A stretch of 64,000 bases of DNA from an uncultured bacterium (lineage in GTDB: Bacteria > Cyanobacteriota > Vampirovibrionia > Gastranaerophilales > Gastranaerophilaceae), in the NCBI GenBank assembly GCA_949292185.1, contig CASEYP010000029.1, forward strand, positions 124,001-188,000, in the 5' to 3' direction. Position numbers and translations under genes: made by a program. Shown here piece by piece: positions 36,166-45,136 of this stretch. The stretch's first letter is position 1. Every line of letters starts with the position of its first letter. Under the pieces are notes generated by a model. That model was not told the DNA's origin. It did no database searches and saw nothing but the letters and a program-made list of their open reading frames with translations.

Positions 36166-36644
36166 GGAGTAATTACCTCTCTCTCATCTTTAACTTCTCT
36201 ATTCAAAATCGTACCGTGATCTTTATATTTTTTAAGTATAAAATGAGTAGCTGTACTTAAAACACTATCAAGCGTTGACAATTTATCAGAAACAAAATTT
36301 GCAATTTCTTTTAAAGTTTTTTCTTCCAAAATTACCAACAAATCATAACCACCTGAAATCAAATACACAGCCTTAACTTCAGGATAATTATAAATTCTTT
36401 CTGCAATATTATCAAATCCTCGGCCTCTTTGCGGTGTAACCTTAACTTCAATTAAAGCTGTAACTTTTTCAATAGAAGTTTTTTCCCAATTTATTAGAGT
36501 ATGGTAACCACAAATTATACCTTCTTTTTCTAATCTTGAAATTTCATCTAAAACCGCTTCTTCTGTTACACCCAACAAGACAGCAAGTTCACTAAAATCA
36601 ATTCTACTGTTTTTTTCTATTATAGATAACAGTTCCTCTTTCAT
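36162..36644 (-). CDS. Lrp/AsnC-family transcriptional regulator
   Basis: The 160-residue protein has an N-terminal winged helix-turn-helix (RIDFSELAVLLGVTEEAVLDEISRLEKEGII) and a C-terminal RAM domain (VTALIEVKVTPQRGRGFD, then AVYLISGGYDLLVILEE) that binds amino acids and oligomerises. It is the first gene of an operon with an aminotransferase and probably tunes it in response to an amino acid. GGAGG precedes ATG. Confidence 0.93.
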   Translation of the reverse strand: MKEELLSIIEKNSRIDFSELAVLLGVTEEAVLDEISRLEKEGIICGYHTLINWEKTSIEKVTALIEVKVTPQRGRGFDNIAERIYNYPEVKAVYLISGGYDLLVILEEKTLKEIANFVSDKLSTLDSVLSTATHFILKKYKDHGTILNREVKDEREVITP

Positions 36645-36820
36645 AAAACCTCCGCTCCTTCTTTCAAATATTATATCAAAAATGACAAATATTAGATACT
36701 AACAATTTTCAAATAGCATTTTATTTATTAAAATATATTTCACATTAAACTTAGAAAATAGCAAAAAAAATTTATCAATTTGTTTTTATAATATATAAAG
36801 ATTTAGTATGGGGAAATGAA

Positions 36821-38286
36821 ATGTATATTAATAGTATCAATTTTGGCAGCAATAAAACAAATACAGTTAACTACACTCAAAAAACAAACCTAACTCCAAC
36901 TGCAAAAAACAACTTCTTGAGCCTAAAAAAGAAGAAACTAGCAATTCCAAATACATCATTGGAGCTACATTACTATTAAGTATTGCAGGACTTTTTATAG
37001 CAGGAGTCAGAGGCAAACTTGGTAAAAACATACAAAAATTATTAAAAGGTGGAGATATTTCTCAAAATATAACCCCAAAAGCCAATAAACTGAATGATGA
37101 CGCTGATAATATAATTGAACAATTAAATAAACAGTTCGAAGCTGAAGAACTTCAAAAAGAATTGCAACTAAAAAATAAAATAAAAGAAAGTAATGCACGA
37201 AACCAAAAATGGGTAGAAGAACAACACAAGCTAAAAGAACAAGAATATTCAGATTGGTGGAATAAAGCACTTGATGAACAAGAAGCAAAAGCTGCAAAAG
37301 AAGCTCAAGCAGTGAAAGATGCGCAAGCTGCAAAAGCAGCTCAAGAAGCAAAAATTGCAGCAGAAAAAGCCGCAAATGAATTTCAAATAGATTTAAATGC
37401 TCCTGTTACAATTAACCATGATCTTTTCTCCGGAAATTATCCAAACCCAACATACTTAGCAAAAACAATAAAACAAGAACCGGAAACCGCAAAAGTTCTA
37501 AAAGAACTGGAAAATACAACATTTGATACAAAAGATTTAAAACTTATAAAAGATCACTATGATAAAAATAATCCTTATGATCTTTGGTTACGCTATGCAA
37601 TAGTTGCAAATAACACAGCCAAACAAAAAGGAACAGGCGCTATAATAAACGAAATACCTAACATGTTTAAAGGCATTGAGCAAAAAGAACTTCTACAAAA
37701 GCTTGATAATTTACCGACATTGCTTGAAAGTAAAAAAATTAACAAATTTAAAATCGGAAATAATCAATACACCGCAGAACTAATCGGTGGAGGCTGCATC
37801 AGTGATGTTTACAAAATCACCAAAGATGCTACAGGTGAACAAGTATGCATGAAATTTGCAAGACAACCTTATTTAACAGGTAGAGGACAAGGAATATTTG
37901 ATGAAGTCGCAATTACCCAAGAAGCCCTAAAAGCCGGAGTTGTTGACGTTCCAAAACTATACATGGCAAACCCTCTTGGAAGATATGCAACACTAGATAG
38001 CGGATGTATAACAAATAACGGATCTTGGCAAATGACTGAATTAATAAAGCCTGACAGAAAAGTTCCGGAAAATGGTTTAAAATTACTTGATTGGCTAAAA
38101 TCTAAAGGCTTATTCCACGGTGATTATAACCAAGGTGCTACTGTTGGAAATACATTTGTTGATCTTGGCGGAATTATTGATGCAGATTCAACTTTTACTA
38201 AATTTAGCGATTTAGATGCTTTACTAAAAGCTTACCAAAATGGTGAAACAACAACAGATATAATTAAAAATTATTGCCAAGTTTAA
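36821..38286 (+). CDS. Kinase-like membrane-associated protein requiring a -1 frameshift
   Basis: ATG 36821 opens a frame that stops at 36979 after 52 codons (MYINSINFGSNKTN..). The -1 frame is open from 36931 to 38286 but has no ATG, GTG or TTG until 37162, inside the coiled coil. Joined by a -1 shift at 36925-36931 they give 488 residues: an FxG-type N-terminus, a membrane helix (YIIGATLLLSIAGLFIAG), an Ala/Lys/Glu coiled coil, and a kinase-like domain with Gly-rich loop IGGGCISDVYKI, Lys in VCMKFAR (37852), HGD (38116-38124) and GGIIDAD. The catalytic Asn is not in the usual place. The same N-terminal plan occurs at 55649. A real sequence error or decayed gene remains possible. Confidence 0.65.
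36925..36966 (+). promoter_or_regulatory. Candidate -1 programmed frameshift site (A_AAA_AAG) with downstream stem
   Basis: In the zero frame the codons are CTA AAA AAG, which places the heptamer A_AAA_AAG (36925-36931) in exactly the phase used in Escherichia coli dnaX. After an 8-base spacer a weak stem forms: AGC plus TCCAA (36940-36950) with TTGGA plus GCT (36959-36966), with a 3-base bulge. The -1 product continues into the kinase-like domain. Confidence 0.5.
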
Positions 38287-38361
38287 AAATAAAAATTTTT
38301 TATAAAATTTGCCTTTTCCAAAAAATTATTATACATTAATTGGTAAAGGAAATATAAAATA

Positions 38362-39255
38362 GTGAACACTAAAACAAAAGGAATTCTAAATGGAGCAATC
38401 GCTTCAGCTAGCTACGGTATGAACCCCTTATTTGCACTTCCGCTTTTTTCTGCTGGAATTGGTGTTAATTCAGTTTTATTTTATCGATATGCTATAGCTG
38501 TTATAATTTACGGTCTATGGATTAAGCTTGTCAAAAAAATATCACTAAAAATTTCAATAAAAGAACTAATTCCACTATTTTTTTTAGCAATATTTTTTTC
38601 ATTTTCATCACTAACACTTTTTGATGCCTTTAAATACATAGAAGCAGGAATTGCTTGCACAATTCTATTTATATATCCAATTTTAGTTGCAATAATTATG
38701 GCGTTATTTTTCAAAGAAAAAATAACCAAAACCGTAATTAGTGCAATATTTTTAACATCAATCGGAATTGTTGCCCTATATAATGGCAAACCAGGAACAA
38801 CATTAAATCTTCACGGAATTCTTGTTGTTCTTTTATCAGCTTTACTCTATGCTTTATATATCGTAGGTGTTAAAAATATAAAAGTTCTAAATGACATAAA
38901 TCAAGATAAAATGAGTTTTTATATAATGTTTTTTGGACTATTCGTTTATATATGCAATTTAAAATTTTGCACTCAGCTGCAAATGCTAAATAGCCCTATA
39001 TTGTGGCTTTATACAATAGGGCTTTCTATATTCCCTACAATAATTTCTCTGGAAACAATAAATGTTGCAATAAAACTAATCGGCTCAACCTCTACAGCAA
39101 TACTTGGAGCCTTAGAGCCTTTAACCGCAATATTTTTCGGAGTTGTAATATTCCATCAGCACCTGACGTTAAGAATTTCATTAGGAATAACCCTGATTTT
39201 ACTTGGAGTGCTTTTAATTATTACTAAAAATACCAGGCTAAAAAAAGAATTATAA
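38362..39255 (+). CDS. EamA/DMT-family transporter
   Basis: A GTG start with AAAGGA 11 bases upstream begins a 297-residue protein with about ten membrane helices arranged as two EamA repeats (first near residues 5-135, second near 148-290). The conserved helix-4 segment IACTILFIYPILVAIIMALFF and the repeat-2 counterpart GSTSTAILGALEPLTAIFFG are typical. It likely exports or imports a metabolite such as an amino acid; the substrate is not readable. Confidence 0.9.
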   Translation: MNTKTKGILNGAIASASYGMNPLFALPLFSAGIGVNSVLFYRYAIAVIIYGLWIKLVKKISLKISIKELIPLFFLAIFFSFSSLTLFDAFKYIEAGIACTILFIYPILVAIIMALFFKEKITKTVISAIFLTSIGIVALYNGKPGTTLNLHGILVVLLSALLYALYIVGVKNIKVLNDINQDKMSFYIMFFGLFVYICNLKFCTQLQMLNSPILWLYTIGLSIFPTIISLETINVAIKLIGSTSTAILGALEPLTAIFFGVVIFHQHLTLRISLGITLILLGVLLIITKNTRLKKEL

Positions 39256-39278
39256 ATTTAGATTTTATATAAAAAAAA

Positions 39279-40004
39279 CTATACTTTAAAGGTTTTCAGA
39301 AACCTTTTTGCAGCTTTGTTTGCACTGGTTTCCAAAAAATTAAATTTGTAATTGACAATAAATTCTTTTGCAAAAAGAAATATCTTTTTAAGCTTGCAGA
39401 TATCATTTCTGTTCCAGAGGGTTATTAAGTCTGGATATTTGTTAAATGCATCAATATATTTTTGTGCGCGTATGCCATCAGGAGAATCTTTATCTATTTT
39501 TCCGAGGACATGCTCAACTTTTTTGTAATAATCAGTATTAACTTCTTTTAAATTGACAGCTTCATCACCCTGAGACTTTGCAACTTTAGAAAACATTAGC
39601 TTCATAAAATTCTCCAGCCCGAGCAACCTCTCCATATCATGAAATTGTTTTACGTGTTCAAGCTCGTGCCTTATTATAAAAGCAATATCATATTTTTCAA
39701 GGCCCTTTATAAAATAGTCATCAAAATAAATCTTACCGCTCACAACGTCAAACCCTCCTGCTGCACTTACACCAAGAGTCTCAAACTTTAATTCCGGTCT
39801 GATTTGCTCGTTTAAATCAATCTTTTTACAAATATCATTATACACACTCTTAAAACGAGATTTAAATTTTAAACTTTCTATATCCTCAACTTCTGAGAAT
39901 ATTTCTTGTGGAAGTGAAACCGTAGCATGTTTTTCTATTTTTCGGGGTGAAACGGCTTTAATATTTCTATCTGCTCTCTGAAACCTGTCATCTATATACG
40001 GCAT
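39279..40004 (-). CDS. HExxH zinc metallopeptidase-like protein
   Basis: ATG 40004 (AGGAAGGA upstream) is preferred to an in-frame start 35 codons earlier, which would begin with unrelated hydrophobic residues. The 241-residue protein holds the zinc motif RHELEHVKQF (HELEH) preceded by FDDYFIKGLEKYDIAFII, with a possible third ligand among the downstream Glu residues. It begins MPYIDDRFQRADRN with no Sec signal. The C-terminal part is a charged helical region. A gluzincin-like metallopeptidase is likely; the substrate and secretion route are unknown. Confidence 0.7.
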   Translation of the reverse strand: MPYIDDRFQRADRNIKAVSPRKIEKHATVSLPQEIFSEVEDIESLKFKSRFKSVYNDICKKIDLNEQIRPELKFETLGVSAAGGFDVVSGKIYFDDYFIKGLEKYDIAFIIRHELEHVKQFHDMERLLGLENFMKLMFSKVAKSQGDEAVNLKEVNTDYYKKVEHVLGKIDKDSPDGIRAQKYIDAFNKYPDLITLWNRNDICKLKKIFLFAKEFIVNYKFNFLETSANKAAKRFLKTFKV

Positions 40005-40161
40005 AGTGTTATCCTTCCTATTACTGTGTCCTAAAATATAGAAAGCCACTAAAATTTTTTTTTTGCTACTTTTGCTATGACTAATGTAAAGAAACACAGA
40101 ATTTGCCATACTGTTACAGGTATGTAGCTTGGGCTTTCAGCCCAACAAAGATTAATAGGTT

Positions 40162-40340
40162 TGTCGGTTGGGCATACTTGCCCAACGATAAAATTGTGCA
40201 TTAGTTGGACTCGAAAATTTTTTGATTTTGTAATTTTATGTCCTAATAAAGCCCGTTTTCGTCCAATTTGATTTTTTATACTCAAGCAACTTCCGACCGT
40301 CTGTGATTTAGTTTCGTCGGGCAAGTATGCCCAACCGACA
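40162..40340. repeat. 27-bp inverted repeat pair in a non-coding gap
   Basis: 40162-40188 and 40314-40340 are reverse complements with one mismatch; each is itself a hairpin (GTTGGGCA..TGCCCAAC). A third related palindrome, TTGGGC..GCCCAA, lies near 40130, and CCGA/TCGG dyads flank. The 440-base gap between the metallopeptidase and tRNA-Met has no convincing gene. It resembles a small MITE or REP-type element without transposase. Confidence 0.6.
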
Positions 40341-40443
40341 ATTAAAATACAATTTCCGACCAAATCGGACTTAAAAATATATTGGACTGTTAAATACAAA
40401 TCTCAACACTAAAAAAAGAGCCTGAAGGCTCTTTTTATAAATT

Positions 40444-40515
40444 TGGGCCCGGAGGGATTCGAACCCACGACCAAAGGATTATGAGTCCTCTGCGCTACCG
40501 CTGCGCCACAGGCCC
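40444..40515 (-). tRNA. tRNA-Met (CAT)
   Basis: The complement has acceptor GGGCCTG/CGGGCCC (one G-U pair), D-arm GCGC..GCGC, anticodon loop CTCATAA and T-loop TTCGAAT. An elongator tRNA-Met is most likely; the lysidine-type tRNA-Ile(CAT) cannot be excluded. Confidence 0.9.
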
Positions 40516-40858
40516 GTGACGACTTTTTATATTTAGTTTTCAATATGTCTTGGGCTTGCGGTAGCTGCGCTACCTTTCCTCTCCTCGAACGTGACATTTA
40601 GTCACCTTCTCGTCGGCAGAGTGCCACAGGCCCGTGACGACTTTTTGTTATTTAGTTTTCAATGTGTCTTGGGCTTGCGGTAGCTGCGCTACCTTTCCTC
40701 TCCTCGAACGTGACATTTAGTCACCTTCTCGTCGGCAGAGTGCCACAGGCCCGTGACGACTTTTTATATTTAGTTTTCAATATGTCTTTGGGCTTGCGGT
40801 AGCTGCGCTACCTTTCCTCTCCTTGAACGTGACATACTGTCATCCTCTCGCCTACAGA
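40505..40858. repeat. Three 118-119 bp tandem repeats starting within the 5' end of tRNA-Met
   Basis: GCCACAGGCCCGTGACGACT occurs at 40505, 40623 and 40742. The first copy's start is the 5' end of the tRNA; units 1 and 2 are almost identical, and unit 3 diverges near its end. Each unit contains palindromes GGTAGC-TGC-GCTACC and GTGAC-ATTTA-GTCAC. The array continues to the start of the nucleotidyltransferase gap, and nothing else is seen up to 40937. Confidence 0.85.
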
Positions 40859-40937
40859 GTTTCAAAACCTGCAAAGACTTCCTACCTCTCAAGGTACTTA
40901 TTTAATTTAACATTAAAATATTCAAAAATCAAGTAAA

Positions 40938-41933
40938 CTAAACAGTAATATTTTCTTTATTTTCAATCTTTTTAAGAAGTTTTGGATGATTATTTGATGG
41001 GATAACAACACAATCAGTAAGGTCAGACCCCATTTTTACTTCTGAATTATCTAATAATATGCAATTATCCAATTTTATATATTCGCCTAATTTACAGTTA
41101 TTACCAATTACTGAATTACCAATAAATCTAACCGTTGATGGAATTTTTGAATCTCCGGCCAAATAATTTCCTAAATTAGTTTCAATAATTTTGTCATGCT
41201 CAATTTTGCATAACCCATTAAAAACATCTTGTATTGACTGTTTATATTGACCTATTGTTCCAATGTCATTCCAATATTCATCAACTATAAACGTATTAAT
41301 TGCGTTTTCTTCTAACAATTTTGGAAATACATTTTTTGCAAAATCATAAAAAGTATTTTCTGGGATATAATCAAAAATTTTATAATTGAAAATATAAATA
41401 CCTGTATTTATCAAATTACTTTTTGCTTCTTCAACAGAAGGTTTTTCTTGAAATTCTTTGATAAATCCATCGTCACCTGTAACCACAACACCAAAATGTG
41501 AAACAAATTCATGAGGAATTTCTTTTACACCAATAGTTGCAATAGCACCAGATGCTTTATGAATTTCGATACCTTTTTTGATATCTGCAGTAGTCAAAAT
41601 ATCACCTGACATTACGATAAAATCTTCACCTTCATCAAAAAAGAACTGGCATTTTTTAACACCACCTGCTGTTCCTGAAAGTTCAGTTTCTTTAATATAA
41701 TTAAAATTCACACCCAACTTATTATTTTTATATCTATCAATAATCTGATTAGCTAAATAATAAGTATTAGAAATAACATCTTCAACGCCGATATTATGAA
41801 GTTGAGATAAAATTATATCCATAATAGGTCTATTCATAACTGGAATTAAAGGTTTTGGAATCATTAATGTTATAGGTTCCAAACGAGACCCCATGCCTGC
41901 AGCCATTACCATTGCTTTTAAATTTTTTTTCAT
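40938..41933 (-). CDS. Sugar-1-phosphate nucleotidyltransferase
   Basis: ATG 41933 has AAGGGA 11 bases upstream. The 331-residue enzyme begins with the nucleotide-binding signature MAAGMGSRLEPITLMIPKPLIPV, then VMSGDILTTADI (metal-binding Asp), EFQEKPS and NTGIYIF. The last 80 residues form a short left-handed beta-helix (PSTVRFIGNSVIGNNCKLGE..). It likely makes GDP-mannose, dTDP- or UDP-type activated sugars for surface glycans; the nucleotide cannot be assigned. It is downstream of a pseudopilin-like gene in a minus-strand block. Confidence 0.9.
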   Translation of the reverse strand: MKKNLKAMVMAAGMGSRLEPITLMIPKPLIPVMNRPIMDIILSQLHNIGVEDVISNTYYLANQIIDRYKNNKLGVNFNYIKETELSGTAGGVKKCQFFFDEGEDFIVMSGDILTTADIKKGIEIHKASGAIATIGVKEIPHEFVSHFGVVVTGDDGFIKEFQEKPSVEEAKSNLINTGIYIFNYKIFDYIPENTFYDFAKNVFPKLLEENAINTFIVDEYWNDIGTIGQYKQSIQDVFNGLCKIEHDKIIETNLGNYLAGDSKIPSTVRFIGNSVIGNNCKLGEYIKLDNCILLDNSEVKMGSDLTDCVVIPSNNHPKLLKKIENKENITV

Positions 41934-41962
41934 AATAATATATCCCTTTTTACTTGATTGTA

Positions 41963-42727
41963 CTACCAAGGATAGCTTTTGTCTATAGTCCAGTTATTAA
42001 CTTTTATAGCAGCCAAACATGCAGAACCTACGCCAAGACCATTTTCAAATGTTTGAGCTTTTTTATTACACCCATCCGGTAAATTTTTACTAACTAATTC
42101 TTGATAAGTATGCTCATCATGAGGAATTCCACACTTATCAAAACCTCCCCAATGCAAACCATCAGAAATATAATAATTTTTATAAACACTAGCATCACAA
42201 ATAGTTGGAACATGTTCCCTATCATAAAAGTACAATATAAAAACATCTTTGCCAAGCTGATTTGCACCAACTTTACCATCTATATCAACAACGCTGTAAA
42301 TAAGTCCTTTTTTATTTTGCAAAAAACCTATTACAATATTATTTTTTAATTCAAAGCTATATACAGGCTTCCCATAAACTTTTTGATTATTCATATCCGT
42401 GTACAAATATTGATTCCAGCAAGCACTTTGGTCAATTTTACAAAAGCCTTCCAAATCCAAAAATCTTGCAAAATATTTTTCTACAAAATCTGCCAATGGT
42501 AAATCAGTATTATATAATGTTTCCCCTGAACTTACCATAGAATACATTCTTGCAGCTTGCATCAGTTCACTTTGCAATATCTTCAATTTAGTAATTGTTT
42601 GCTTCTGTTTGTATGCCTGATAAAATGGAAAAGCCAATATAAAAAACAGAATTAAAAAAACAATACCTACAATCAAAATTGTTTGAAGTTGCGTTATCGC
42701 AAAGCGCTTTGAAAATCTAAAAGCCAT
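41963..42727 (-). CDS. Type IV pseudopilin-like secreted protein
   Basis: The 254-residue protein has a short basic start and one long N-terminal hydrophobic helix (about residues 12-35) continuing into a charged amphipathic helix (YQAYKQKQTITKLKILQSEL), the shape of a pilin stalk. The canonical G-F-T-L-x-E processing motif is replaced by FAITQLQ, so prepilin peptidase cleavage is doubtful. The globular part has six cysteines. Similar pilin-like proteins with intact motifs lie at 58642-61666. A minor pilin or secretion-system component is likely. Confidence 0.6.
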   Translation of the reverse strand: MAFRFSKRFAITQLQTILIVGIVFLILFFILAFPFYQAYKQKQTITKLKILQSELMQAARMYSMVSSGETLYNTDLPLADFVEKYFARFLDLEGFCKIDQSACWNQYLYTDMNNQKVYGKPVYSFELKNNIVIGFLQNKKGLIYSVVDIDGKVGANQLGKDVFILYFYDREHVPTICDASVYKNYYISDGLHWGGFDKCGIPHDEHTYQELVSKNLPDGCNKKAQTFENGLGVGSACLAAIKVNNWTIDKSYPW

Positions 42728-42744
42728 ATCAAAATTCCCAATAT

Positions 42745-43395
42745 TTAACCTTTACTTAGTATCTCAATTATTTCATTTTTTGTCAATTTATTATTTATTT
42801 GTTTTATAGAAATAATACTATCCGTATCAATATCTTCGTGGAAAACTTTCTTTAATAAATCTCTATCATAATCGTACAAAATAGAACCATGTTGTAAGAT
42901 ATAACCATTTTTTCTACATTGTGCAGAACCAATCAATTTTTTATTTTTATAACATAAATCCGCACCGGTTGAAATTAACATACAATAATCCAATTTAGGA
43001 TTAATATGTCTTGTACCTCCAAACTCAAGTTCTATCCCTAACAACTTAAATTTATCAATAAGAATCTGAGAAATTTCTTTATATGAAGATACAACATGCT
43101 CCCCATTTCTTAAATAAGAAACAGGACAAACAAAACTATACGTTATTTCATCATCATGTAAAAGAGCTCTGCCACCAGTTAAACGTCTAACAACATCAAT
43201 ATTATTTGATTTCAAAAATTCTTTATCTAAGAACCCCTCATCCTGATTTCTGCCTAAAGAAACGCACGGAGGATTCCAACCATACAATCTAAATATTGGC
43301 TCTTGTAATTGTTCTGAGATAGCAGATTCTAATAACTGCTTATCCACATCCATATTTACTTGACCTGTATTAATACTGTAAGGCAGGATCTGCAT
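42745..43395 (-). CDS. lplA: Lipoate-protein ligase A-family protein
   Basis: The start at ATG 43395 lies inside the end of the upstream gene (26-base overlap) with GAGGA before it. The 216-residue protein has the lipoyl/biotinyl-transferase fold: RLYGWNPPCVSLGRNQ, RRLTGGRALLHDDEITYSF with the binding loop, and KLIGSAQCRKNGYILQHGSIL with the catalytic-type lysine. It attaches lipoate or octanoate to 2-oxoacid dehydrogenase or glycine-cleavage H proteins. It is shorter than two-domain LplA, which also fits a LipM-type octanoyltransferase. Confidence 0.88.
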   Translation of the reverse strand: MQILPYSINTGQVNMDVDKQLLESAISEQLQEPIFRLYGWNPPCVSLGRNQDEGFLDKEFLKSNNIDVVRRLTGGRALLHDDEITYSFVCPVSYLRNGEHVVSSYKEISQILIDKFKLLGIELEFGGTRHINPKLDYCMLISTGADLCYKNKKLIGSAQCRKNGYILQHGSILYDYDRDLLKKVFHEDIDTDSIISIKQINNKLTKNEIIEILSKG

Positions 43396-45136
43396 TATTG
43401 ATTTCCTCAAAAGCCTCTGAATGAATAGAATATCCACCAGGTTTCAAATCAGGAACTTTTATCGTTTCCAAAGGTTCAAAATTATAACCTTCGGCACCAA
43501 CTTCATTTCTGTTATACTGACTGTTATTTACATTCACATTATTAGAATTTGATTTTCTATTAGACACATTCCTACTTGAAGACTGTGATTGATTTGAATT
43601 ATTACCACGATCTACATCTTCATCTGAATTTTTAAATCTTCTATGACTTGTTGAAGGTGTATTATTTACAAAAGAAGGTTCACTAACTCTCATACCATCA
43701 TTATCATAATTATCATCAGATTTTGGAGTTTCCCACCAACGAAGAGGTCTTTGTCTGTCATTATCATGTATAAATATTAAACCTTTAGTAGAATATTTAT
43801 CATCTTTTTTAGGTTGAGTTTTTTCAGCAGCCGCATCAGAATTTCCAGTATTCACATCTTCTTCTGATTTATTTTTCTTAAATTTTGATAAAAATGATAA
43901 TTTATTATTGTCAATATCATCTATACTTGAAGATGAGCCTGTAATTGTTTCAGTTTCATTTTCACCTTCAAAAGATTTTAATCCATGCTTATCCACTAAA
44001 TTTAAATCTTCCTTATTTTGAGTTTCTGACTCTGCTGTTGAATCTAAATTATTGGAATTAATGCTATCAGAAACTTGCTTTTCTTGAGTATTAGATACTT
44101 CTGAAACTTGTGAAGAGTCTGCTTCTATAACAGTTGCCTTTGTTGGTGTTTCAACAGTTTCAGAATTATTAGCGCTGTCAGTATTTGTATTACCTGCCAC
44201 TTGTGGTTCAGAATTGTTTTTATCTGATTTTTCACCATTTTCCCTTGCTAACAATTCAGATTCAAACTGTAAAAATGTTTCATTTCCAACAAATTGTTCC
44301 AATGCTGCTCTTTTTGAAAAGAAATCAGATTTTGCAGATCTTTGTTTGTCTAAAGCTGTACGATAATATGCATCTGTTATAACAACCAATTCTCTTGGAG
44401 CGTTATTTTTTTGTGCAAGTTCAAATTTTCTTTGACGATCTTCAACCAACTGATCAGTTAACTCTAATTGTTTTTTGGCAGTCATATAGTCATAATACAA
44501 ATTAACTGCTCTTTGCTGCAAGTCTTCTACCTTACGAATTAAAATAATCATATCGGCATCATTAACTCTTGTATATTTATAATTAAGAGCCTTGGTATCC
44601 TGTGACATAATTCCTAAAATATTTCCACCAATCAAAGATGAACCTGCCAAAATCGGACTACCCATACTTGCACCAACCAATGTTGACATACTTGCAATGG
44701 TTGTTAAGACTTTTTTTATTGATTTTTCATCAGGTTTATCCGCATCAGGATTTGCTAATTTATATAATGTAAAATTTATTGTATCACTTTGAACGGCTGC
44801 ACCTTGCCACAACAAAGATAAATCAGCCAACATATCTTGCTGTTCAAATTCAAGTTCCTGAGACACTTCCTTTGATAATCTTTTTATGCTTAGATCTGCA
44901 TAAGTTAAATCTGCAATTCCTGCATCTTGAGTTTCATCAATTTGTGCATAAGCTTTTTCAGGTTTATTTCTTTCCTGAACAGCTTCAATATACTGTTTTT
45001 CAGGAATTTCAGAAATTCCAACTCTATAAGCAGGAGGTTTCGGAAATGATAAATCTGAAGTTTTTTCAGCACTTGCAGGAAGTACTGCTAATCCCAACAT
45101 TAAGGATATTATAAACAATTTATTTTTTATTAACAT
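43370..45136 (-). CDS. Secreted coiled-coil protein with long acidic disordered tail
   Basis: ATG 45136 lies 5 bases after AGGAGG. A signal peptide (residues 1-23, ending ASA) precedes 565 mature residues. Residues 60-300 are helical: a short hydrophobic pair (Gly/Ser-rich, about 140-180) between long amphipathic helices (LQQRAVNLYYDYMTAKKQLELT) resembling TolC-type coiled coils. From about residue 300 the chain is Ser/Asn/Asp-rich and probably disordered. It is paralogous to the shorter gene upstream (45120), sharing LW-x-G..FALKKL and LQ..YYNYK..L. An envelope scaffold is plausible. Confidence 0.7.
   Translation of the reverse strand: MLIKNKLFIISLMLGLAVLPASAEKTSDLSFPKPPAYRVGISEIPEKQYIEAVQERNKPEKAYAQIDETQDAGIADLTYADLSIKRLSKEVSQELEFEQQDMLADLSLLWQGAAVQSDTINFTLYKLANPDADKPDEKSIKKVLTTIASMSTLVGASMGSPILAGSSLIGGNILGIMSQDTKALNYKYTRVNDADMIILIRKVEDLQQRAVNLYYDYMTAKKQLELTDQLVEDRQRKFELAQKNNAPRELVVITDAYYRTALDKQRSAKSDFFSKRAALEQFVGNETFLQFESELLARENGEKSDKNNSEPQVAGNTNTDSANNSETVETPTKATVIEADSSQVSEVSNTQEKQVSDSINSNNLDSTAESETQNKEDLNLVDKHGLKSFEGENETETITGSSSSIDDIDNNKLSFLSKFKKNKSEEDVNTGNSDAAAEKTQPKKDDKYSTKGLIFIHDNDRQRPLRWWETPKSDDNYDNDGMRVSEPSFVNNTPSTSHRRFKNSDEDVDRGNNSNQSQSSSRNVSNRKSNSNNVNVNNSQYNRNEVGAEGYNFEPLETIKVPDLKPGGYSIHSEAFEEINNADPALQY

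Noticed and set aside
36162-36820. Riboswitch before the kinase-like gene
   Set aside because: The intergenic DNA is AT-rich without a convincing multi-stem structure.
40049-40399. 116-residue minus-strand frame in the inverted-repeat region
   Set aside because: It spans palindromic repeats and has no ribosome site or recognisable composition.
40409-40597. 62-residue frame across tRNA-Met
   Set aside because: It reads through the tRNA and the tandem repeat; not a gene.
40505-40858. CRISPR array
   Set aside because: Units are 118-119 bp with no short-repeat/variable-spacer structure and no cas genes; they are plain tandem duplications.
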